A stretch of 64,000 nt of DNA, from positions 186,001-250,000 of the forward strand of contig NZ_QJSP01000001.1 in the NCBI RefSeq assembly GCF_003217475.1. The letters run 5' to 3'. The DNA is from Williamsia limnetica. Its GTDB lineage: Bacteria > Actinomycetota > Actinomycetes > Mycobacteriales > Mycobacteriaceae. This document shows positions 58,776 through 64,000 of the stretch, one piece after another. The position numbers were made by a program, and so were the translations under genes. Below the pieces are notes generated by a model, which saw only the letters and a list, made by a program, of their open reading frames with translations, had not been told where the DNA came from and searched no databases. The number at the start of each line of letters is the position of its first letter. Positions within the stretch are counted from its first letter, which is position 1.

Positions 58776-59497
58776 TCGATCCTCGGTTTGTCCTGGTCGG
58801 TGCGGCCCTGTCAATGCTCGGTAGCTCGTGGTACGCCTTGCTCACCCTGCGTGGTGTCGTGCGCCCCAACCGCGTCTCGTGGTTCTTGTGGTCAGCCGCA
58901 CCCGCCGTAGCGTTCGGCGCGCAAATCAGCGACGGTGTCGGGCTTGCCGCCGTCACCACCCTCGCTGTCGGCCTAGGCCCGTTCCTCATCTTCTGCGCGT
59001 CATTCGTCAATCCGTCGAGTTATTGGCGGGTAAGCAGATTTGACCTGTGGTGCGGCGTCGGCGCCGTGATTGCCCTGCTGCTCTGGCTCGCTCTCGACAA
59101 TCCCGTCCTTGCTGTTCTCACTGCGGTCGCCGCCGACGCCATCGGCGGCATTCCCACCGTGGTCAAAGCATGGCGACAACCTGATACCGAGCGGGGCTTT
59201 GTCTACCTGCTCGGCACTGCCAACGGCACAATTGCTTTGCTGAGCCTGCCCGTGCTCGACGTCACCACCGTCGCGTTCCCGCTCTACTTGCTTCTACTCG
59301 GGCTCACCATGTGCTCCGTCGTGTCGATACGCGGGCGCCGATTCCACACACGAGACCACTACCCCGCACCGACGAAACGGATCCGAAATGCCCACCCTCC
59401 ATCACGCCCCACTCGCTCGAATCGACCAACACACCCTCTACCGCATCATGGCTCTGCGGATAGCAGTGTTCGTGCACGAGCAGGGAATCGTCGATGA
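58772..59497 (+). CDS. SWEET/PQ-loop-like conserved membrane protein
   Basis: 241 residues, seven hydrophobic helices from PRFVLVGAALSMLGSSWYALLTLRG to VAFPLYLLLLGLTMCSVV, with the pattern RPNRVSWFLWSAAPAVAFGAQISDGVG and ADAIGGIPTVVKAWRQPDTE reminiscent of SemiSWEET/PQ-loop transporters. The last 45 residues are Pro/Arg/His-rich and overlap the start of the next gene in another frame. It overlaps the TetR gene by GTGA. It may export or import a ligand that the TetR senses. Confidence 0.7.
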   Translation: MIDPRFVLVGAALSMLGSSWYALLTLRGVVRPNRVSWFLWSAAPAVAFGAQISDGVGLAAVTTLAVGLGPFLIFCASFVNPSSYWRVSRFDLWCGVGAVIALLLWLALDNPVLAVLTAVAADAIGGIPTVVKAWRQPDTERGFVYLLGTANGTIALLSLPVLDVTTVAFPLYLLLLGLTMCSVVSIRGRRFHTRDHYPAPTKRIRNAHPPSRPTRSNRPTHPLPHHGSADSSVRARAGNRR

Positions 59498-59840
59498 AAT
59501 CGAGCTGGACGGCGCGGACCTACTGCTCACAACAGACTTGTTCTGGATGCAGAACGACGACGGCGAGGTGACAGCCACTCTGCGCGTCCTCGCCGACCAC
59601 GACCCGGTCCACATCGGGCGCGTGGCGACGGCGGCCGCCGCAAGGGGCCGCGGTTACGCCGGGCAACTTCTCAGGGCCGCTCTGCGGGCTTACCCCGGCG
59701 CAGTAGAGATCTCAGCACAGTCCCACCTCGAGAAGTGGTACGGCCGCTTTGGCTTCGCTCGCATCGGCGACAACTACCAAGAAGCGGGAATCCCGCACGT
59801 GCGGATGCTCAAGACGTCTGGTGAAACCGACGCGACTTAA
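59388..59840 (+). CDS. GNAT N-acetyltransferase (ElaA-like)
   Basis: 150 residues. GNAT signature in VGRVATAAAARGRGYAGQLL (acetyl-CoA loop RGRGYA), and the ElaA pattern IAVFVHEQGIVDEIELDGAD, HIGRV, ISAQSHLEKWYGRFGFARIGDNYQEAGIPHVRM. It begins within the tail of the membrane protein gene, overlapping 110 bases in a different frame. It acetylates an amine; ElaA-type enzymes are of unknown substrate. Confidence 0.85.
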   Translation: MPTLHHAPLARIDQHTLYRIMALRIAVFVHEQGIVDEIELDGADLLLTTDLFWMQNDDGEVTATLRVLADHDPVHIGRVATAAAARGRGYAGQLLRAALRAYPGAVEISAQSHLEKWYGRFGFARIGDNYQEAGIPHVRMLKTSGETDAT

Positions 59841-60066
59841 TCCCACGAAAGAACTCCGGTCCGTCTGAGGCGAATCGCCCCTGGAAACAGCCTTGTTCGT
59901 TGCGCCGCCGCCGGGACAGCGCTTCGTTTTGACACGGTCGGTGACGCTTCGAATGCGTGCTGAGAACGGCTGCCGCTGCTGGTCCTGCGATGACGTCCGA
60001 GCCCACAGATGGGAGTCGCCGACCAAGGCAGCGCTGATATAGGAGACGAACATCCCAAAACAGTTG

Positions 60067-60978
60067 TCATCGAACTTCGGTGACGTCCACCAGTCGATAG
60101 TGCTCAGGGCGCGCCGTGGTGGGAGTGGTGCAGGACGTCAAACGTGAGGGAGCTGGGGCTGAGGCGAGTTGAACCCGGTACCGCCGGTGGGCGGTGTCGA
60201 CCACGACGAAGATGTCGTTGCCGAGGAACGTGGCCGGGTGTGGGGTCACGTCGGTGATCCCAGTCAGACCCAAATGTTCCCGGACGAGTGCGTCGGCCGC
60301 TTGTTCGACGGGTTCGTCAACGCACCGACCCCGGTAGAGATCGAGTCGAATGTCGCCGCCATCGTGCTCGTCAAGAAGTTCGGGCGCAGTGGCAGCGTCG
60401 ACATGCCCGTAATAGATACCCTCCGGCAATCCGACCACACCGGCAGCGAAACGGTCACCGCCTAGGTGGGTCGACTCCCACGCACGATCGCCGCGATCAC
60501 GCAGGGCCCGGGTGACCCGTTTGCCGAAGACCGCACAACATGCGTCCTTCTTTCCGTGAGTACAAACCAAGTAGAGAGCGGCCTCGACAGCGTTCCAACC
60601 AGCCACCGGCACAGGGCTCGCAGCAGCCTCGATATCCAGGGACAGGACGTCCAACGGGTCCGCGAGCGTGCGTGAGCGAAGCCACGGACCTTTGCGGCCG
60701 GAGTGAGCCAAGAATACTGTGATGGCCTTGTCATCCGCGGGTTTGCGGACGGTCGGCCTGATCAGTTGAGGACGGATTGCCGCCGCCCTACAGCGCACCT
60801 TCAGTTCCTCAACGACCTCCTGAGCAAAAACACTGTGGGTGAATGCATCTCGGGACCACGGGCCCGTCTGTTCGATCAGCAGCCATCCAGCAGCGCGGGC
60901 AGCGGTACCGCGAAGTGGCTCCCGCAGGGTACGGGCGATCTGAGTGCAGGCAGGGGGTCGGGTGGGGAGAGCGGTCAC
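60067..60978 (-). CDS. Sucrase/ferredoxin-like protein (thioredoxin-like Fe-S, siderophore-associated)
   Basis: 303 residues. The Suc_Fer-like pattern: CTHGKKDACCAVFGKRVTRAL (three Cys) followed by ESTHLGGDRFAAGVVGLPEGIYYG, the region that carries a [2Fe-2S] cluster in this thioredoxin-fold family. It is the last gene of the iron operon, overlapping the small lipoprotein stop by GTGA. Relatives sit next to siderophore uptake genes and may reduce ferric siderophores in the cytosol. Confidence 0.8.
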   Translation of the reverse strand: MTALPTRPPACTQIARTLREPLRGTAARAAGWLLIEQTGPWSRDAFTHSVFAQEVVEELKVRCRAAAIRPQLIRPTVRKPADDKAITVFLAHSGRKGPWLRSRTLADPLDVLSLDIEAAASPVPVAGWNAVEAALYLVCTHGKKDACCAVFGKRVTRALRDRGDRAWESTHLGGDRFAAGVVGLPEGIYYGHVDAATAPELLDEHDGGDIRLDLYRGRCVDEPVEQAADALVREHLGLTGITDVTPHPATFLGNDIFVVVDTAHRRYRVQLASAPAPSRLTSCTTPTTARPEHYRLVDVTEVR

Positions 60979-61420
60979 GCCGTACCGCCGCCAATGGTGT
61001 CGAGAAGCCTGTTGGCTGACAAGACATTGCCGAACAGAAACTCTGCCGACGGAGCGGTCGTGATCGAAGACGCGGCGACCGCGAACAATGGGTTGCCGAT
61101 CGAACGGACGACCTGATGTTCGGTGTCCGAATCGGCCTCGGCTCGGACGCGAATTACCAAGCGCTCGAGGTTATCCGGATCGCGGGTATCTGACATGTCG
61201 GTGATCTTGCAATCGGAAAGCAAGGACTGCGCCTGCGCAGAGCAATCACGGAACTCAGCGAGCTGCGTCAATGTCTGCTGCCACCGATCGGGCGCGTAGA
61301 CGCCCACGATCGCCGGCGCGATGTCAGCGATCCCATCGAAGAGCTCACGGGTGTCGCCGCACCTATTGGGAGGCCCGCGACCGCCATCACGGCGATCACC
61401 ATCATTCGATTGCGAATCAC
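60975..61420 (-). pseudogene. Small lipoprotein of the iron operon, signal peptide out of frame
   Basis: The open frame that ends at 60975 contains CGDTRELFDGIADIAPAIVGVYAPDRWQQTL and DSDTEHQVVRSIGNPLFAVAASS, a normal soluble domain, but its upstream part reads as Arg/Asp-rich nonsense. In another frame a GTG at 61420 overlaps the stop of the binding-protein gene (GTGA) and encodes a perfect signal-like stretch IRNRMMVIAVMAVAGLPIG. A one-base deletion at 61360-61375 would join them to give LPIGC, a lipobox. So it is a lipoprotein broken by one base, or a sequencing error. Family unknown. Confidence 0.6.
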
Positions 61421-62319
61421 AGCGTGCTCGCCTTGTCGAGTATGGCATTTGCGCCAGTCACACCGATTCCGGTGATCCAGGTGCGATAGTCCACCATGTG
61501 GATCTCGCCCCGGCGATACACGTCGAGATTCACGAGGAGCGTTTCCGGGATCTCCATGGCACTAGAGGAATTCGCTACGAACACCTGGTCAGTGTCGATC
61601 TGGGAGATGTACTCCATCGAGATCTCCGACATATTGTTCTTGGGGTCCCACGGCTGCTCAGCGATCGTGTAGCCGGCAGACGTGAGCACCGATCCGGCAA
61701 AAGTCTGCGGTCCGTGGAGACGCAGCTTTCCGTCCACAACTCGGACGAGATGAACTGTTCGCCCAGTGGTCGCCCGAGCAGACATGGTGTCGGCGCGAGT
61801 TTGCAGGTCGGCCAGCAAGGCGTTTGCCTCGTCGGCCTTGTTCAGCGCCTCGCCGAACGTTCGCACCGATCCTTGCCAGTCGATTGCCGGCGACGCCACG
61901 AAAACTGTGGGAGCAATCGCCGACAGTGCATCGTACAGATCGCCGTGCCGTTGTTTGTTCGACAGGATCAGATCCGGCTCCAGCGCGAGGATCGCCTCGA
62001 GACTGGGGTCAGTGATGGATCCGACGATTTCGGTGGGGTCCAGAGCTGAACCGAGATACAGAGGCAACGTGTCTGCAGAACCGGCCTGGGCTGCGCCGAC
62101 GGGGGAGAACCCCAACGAGACCGCTGTATCGATCGGGAGACTGTCCAACGTCACGACCCGCTTGGGATTGATGACCACCTCGGACGTGCCCATTGCATGC
62201 GAGATCGACCGAGTCTTGCCCCCGTCGGTTGACTCACTTGAACTTCCACAGCCGACGACCACCGCACCGAGCGCCGCTGCACCGATGCCGAAACCGAATT
62301 GGCGTCGGGTCAGAGCCAT
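61417..62319 (-). CDS. FecB/TroA-like iron-siderophore binding lipoprotein
   Basis: 300 residues from the ATG at 62319. Tat-type signal (RRQFGFGIGAAAL) with lipobox VVGC and Cys24. TroA-like helical domain: NPKRVVTLDSLPIDTAVSLGFSPVGAAQAG, LEAILALEPDLILSNKQRHGDLYDALSAIAPTVFV, and IPETLLVNLDVYRRGEIHMVDY. The family binds ferric siderophores for an ABC importer encoded elsewhere. An IdeR/DtxR-type box lies 98 bp upstream. First gene of the iron operon. Confidence 0.8.
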   Translation of the reverse strand: MALTRRQFGFGIGAAALGAVVVGCGSSSESTDGGKTRSISHAMGTSEVVINPKRVVTLDSLPIDTAVSLGFSPVGAAQAGSADTLPLYLGSALDPTEIVGSITDPSLEAILALEPDLILSNKQRHGDLYDALSAIAPTVFVASPAIDWQGSVRTFGEALNKADEANALLADLQTRADTMSARATTGRTVHLVRVVDGKLRLHGPQTFAGSVLTSAGYTIAEQPWDPKNNMSEISMEYISQIDTDQVFVANSSSAMEIPETLLVNLDVYRRGEIHMVDYRTWITGIGVTGANAILDKASTL

Positions 62320-62716
62320 GACCAACGACTCCCATGAGGCAGGGTCTATATCCCTGTCGTTCGTACGAATGCTCGTGCGGTCCATCACTGAGGTCACCAT
62401 GACAATCACCTTAACGCAGGTGAGCCTTGCCTAATGACATTGAGTAGTGTCCGCTCGATGAGGCTTCGCAGCGTGCAGATGTAGAACCGCGCGTCGCCGT
62501 TCGACACTTGGGCGCGGGCGCGGGCGCCGGGCATCATCATTCGATATGTCTGACGCGCTGTAGCGGCCACTCAAGGCGGATACTCGAAAAGATCCACTTT
62601 ATCGGCGCCCTGAAAGGGCTGGGGGAAAAGTTCTTTCAGCGACGGCTTGAGACATGTTGCCCCCTCATTGGAGTGAGTCTCATTCTCTGCAAAGAGTTTT
62701 GACGATGGCAGTGGGG
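62320..62716. other. Region upstream of the iron operon, no gene
   Basis: About 400 bp between the iron operon and a small membrane protein gene. Apart from the IdeR-type box at 62417-62435 it contains only a GC-rich repeat-like stretch around 62511-62533 and no plausible gene. The 80 bases near 62600-62690 read as a possible structured leader but no known riboswitch motif is evident. Confidence 0.4.
62417..62435 (-). promoter_or_regulatory. IdeR/DtxR-type iron box
   Basis: On the minus strand TTAGGCAAGGCTCACCTGC matches 14 of 19 positions of the consensus TTAGGTTAGGCTAACCTAA, with intact AGGCT core and outer TTAGG. It is upstream of the FecB-like gene, so the operon is predicted to be repressed by IdeR with iron and induced under iron limitation. 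Confidence 0.65.
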
Positions 62717-63055
62717 TCAGTGGTCCTTATGGATATTCGTTCGGGAGTACATGCTGTTCGAGGTCGATGCTCGTGCGATGGTCGCCAGGCTGATGGCGAT
62801 GAGAACTATTCCGCCGATCCAAATCCCGGTGGCGTCGGAGTTCAGTGGGATTGCTGACGAGGCGAGGACGATCGCTGCGACTCCGGCTGCGAGTGCTCGT
62901 ACTCGGCGGGTGAGGACGTCGCTGCTGTTGTCGCGGTTGCTGATGTCGCTACTGTTGGTGCGGTTGCTTCTGGCGTGCAATTTGTACGACGAGAACGCTG
63001 CGACGGCCAAGAGGATGCCCGCGATGATGAGGAGGATGTTTGCGGCGGTTTCCAT
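62717..63055 (-). CDS. Small three-helix membrane protein
   Basis: 112 residues. Hydrophobic segments at about 5-25, 53-70 and 78-95, separated by a Ser/Asn/Asp/Arg-rich stretch (NRTNSSDISNRDNSSDV). GGGAAC precedes the ATG by four bases. No homology recognised. Monocistronic. Confidence 0.5.
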   Translation of the reverse strand: METAANILLIIAGILLAVAAFSSYKLHARSNRTNSSDISNRDNSSDVLTRRVRALAAGVAAIVLASSAIPLNSDATGIWIGGIVLIAISLATIARASTSNSMYSRTNIHKDH

Positions 63056-63223
63056 AATGTTCCCTGTGCTCGTTGATGGTGCTTGTTCGTCAGTGATCGC
63101 TACTGCGCTGGGTGAGATTGATGAGCATTGCGTTTCACCGATTGAGGTGAGGCCCGAATGTGCTGGAGAAGATCTTCCCCCGCTCTCGGTTACATTGCGT
63201 CTGCGAGTGTGTTTGGTGCGGTT

Positions 63224-64000
63224 TCACCTGGGTGCTTCCGAGGTGGCAGTTGATGTGGTGGGGGCTGGGTCGCCGGGTACGTTGGTTGGTCCGTAGAGCG
63301 TGCTGATGATCGACTTCGCCACCACTACGGCGGCGTTCTCTCCATCGACCGGGGAGGCCGAGAGATTCGTGCCGACAATGATGGTGTCACCGGTGTTGAG
63401 GTTGTAGGCCATAAACGACGAGAACCCGGGTAGCTGACCGTCGTGACCGAGGATGCCGGGGGCGAACTGTGCGATCCCGAGGCCATAGCCGACGCCGCTC
63501 GTTGAGCCTGGGGTCATAGGCTGCACACTGTCGAGTCGCAGCTTCTGGGTTGTGTCGTCGAGCAAACCGCCGCGGACGAGGGCTTTCACGTATATAGCAA
63601 GGTCAGCGGGGGTGGAAATGGCGCCGCCCGCCGTCCACGCCCATGATGGGTTCGCATCGGTCTGATCGATCGGCTTGAGGGTTCCATCGAGCGCATCGGG
63701 CAGTTGCGCGGCGGGTACTGCGTACGAGTCGATCGTTTCGACGTTCGTGCCGAACTGGTAGCCCTGCGGATGGGTGTCGGGAATCGATGAATCGTCCGGC
63801 GCCGGCAGGTGGGTGTGGGTAAGGCCGAGCGGTTCGAAGATTCGCTTGTCGAACGCTTCCGAGGCCGACATGCCGGTGAGCTGTTCGATCACCACCCCGA
63901 GCAGCACGATGTTGGTATTGCTGTATTCGAAGACCTGATCGGGAGCGGCATTGGCCGGATGTGAGAAGGCGATCGCGAGCAGTTCATCGGCCGTCCACGC
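63224..64000 (-). CDS. Serine hydrolase of the beta-lactamase/PBP-like family, truncated by the window
   Basis: The frame is open to the end of the window, so at least 258 residues of the C-terminal part are present. YSN motif (EYSNTNIVLLG), a Thr/Ala loop WTAGGAISTPADLAIY and the closing HDGQLPGFSSFMAYN are normal for class C-like esterases/D-aminopeptidases. The SxxK motif lies outside the window. Compared with the lipoprotein at 34039, this one is not degenerate. Stop at 63224. Confidence 0.85.
   Translation of the reverse strand, partial: AWTADELLAIAFSHPANAAPDQVFEYSNTNIVLLGVVIEQLTGMSASEAFDKRIFEPLGLTHTHLPAPDDSSIPDTHPQGYQFGTNVETIDSYAVPAAQLPDALDGTLKPIDQTDANPSWAWTAGGAISTPADLAIYVKALVRGGLLDDTTQKLRLDSVQPMTPGSTSGVGYGLGIAQFAPGILGHDGQLPGFSSFMAYNLNTGDTIIVGTNLSASPVDGENAAVVVAKSIISTLYGPTNVPGDPAPTTSTATSEAPR

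Noticed and set aside
59841-60066. Possible short gene between the acetyltransferase and Suc_Fer genes
   Set aside because: Short frames there have no ribosome site or domain and overlap frames with shadow composition.
62508-62702. 64-codon frame in the region upstream of the iron operon
   Set aside because: No ribosome site, unusual composition and no homology; treated as non-coding.
1-64000. CRISPR array, insertion sequence, prophage, tRNA or rRNA
   Set aside because: No regular direct repeats, transposase motifs, tRNA cloverleaf or rRNA-like sequence was seen on either strand.

Overview
The window is GC-rich, uses many GTG starts and is densely packed with four-base ATGA/GTGA gene overlaps. 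It encodes several proteins typical of mycolic-acid actinobacteria: F420/deazaflavin-dependent enzymes, a DUF732 lipoprotein, an IdeR/DtxR-type iron box, a KstR-like box and an Arr rifampin ADP-ribosyltransferase. This points to a Mycobacteriales chromosome (Gordonia, Williamsia or Rhodococcus-like); the genus cannot be fixed by eye. I see no rRNA, tRNA, CRISPR array, insertion sequence or phage gene.

Layout. 0-9.4 kb: LtrA-like protein, Ddn-like deazaflavin protein, cation/proton antiporter, DUF732 lipoprotein, large membrane protein, a two-gene operon (Rossmann dehydrogenase plus carboxymuconolactone decarboxylase-like protein) behind a KstR-like box, and a YdeI-like protein divergent from a WYL regulator with a perfect inverted repeat between them. 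9.5-18 kb: small conserved proteins (DUF309, HugZ-like, VOC, DUF1905), a UbiA prenyltransferase, a DUF1295/FAD-oxidoreductase pair, a STAS protein and a membrane metallophosphoesterase. 18-25.6 kb: alcohol dehydrogenase-TetR operon, UvrA-like ABC ATPase, AraC-VOC pair, methyltransferase, PaiB-like and SRPBCC proteins. 25.6-32.6 kb: a nucleoside-type ABC importer (substrate-binding protein, ATPase, two permeases) with an ornithine cyclodeaminase-like enzyme, a divergent GntR regulator with two GGTATACC operators, and a nucleoside deaminase. One permease carries an in-frame TAA.

35.4-44.1 kb is the most unusual block: two acyl-CoA/acid ligases, a divergent TetR regulator with its own palindrome, an AttH/hydroxyneurosporene-synthase-like protein, a TIGR03617-type F420 oxidoreductase and a 796-residue PEP-synthase/rifampin-phosphotransferase-like dikinase. 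It looks like an undescribed catabolic or modification pathway in which a small molecule is phosphorylated and/or activated to a CoA thioester.

44-64 kb is more accessory: small membrane proteins (two close PLDc_N paralogues and a third relative), many one-component regulators each next to its likely target (MarR-SDR, HxlR, XRE-aldo/keto reductase, TetR-enoyl-CoA hydratase, TetR-SWEET-like protein), Arr, and an IdeR-boxed iron operon (FecB-like binding protein, small lipoprotein, sucrase/ferredoxin-like protein). Two genes here (the SDR and the small lipoprotein) are split between reading frames, so this region carries real decay or assembly errors. The window ends inside a serine-hydrolase gene.
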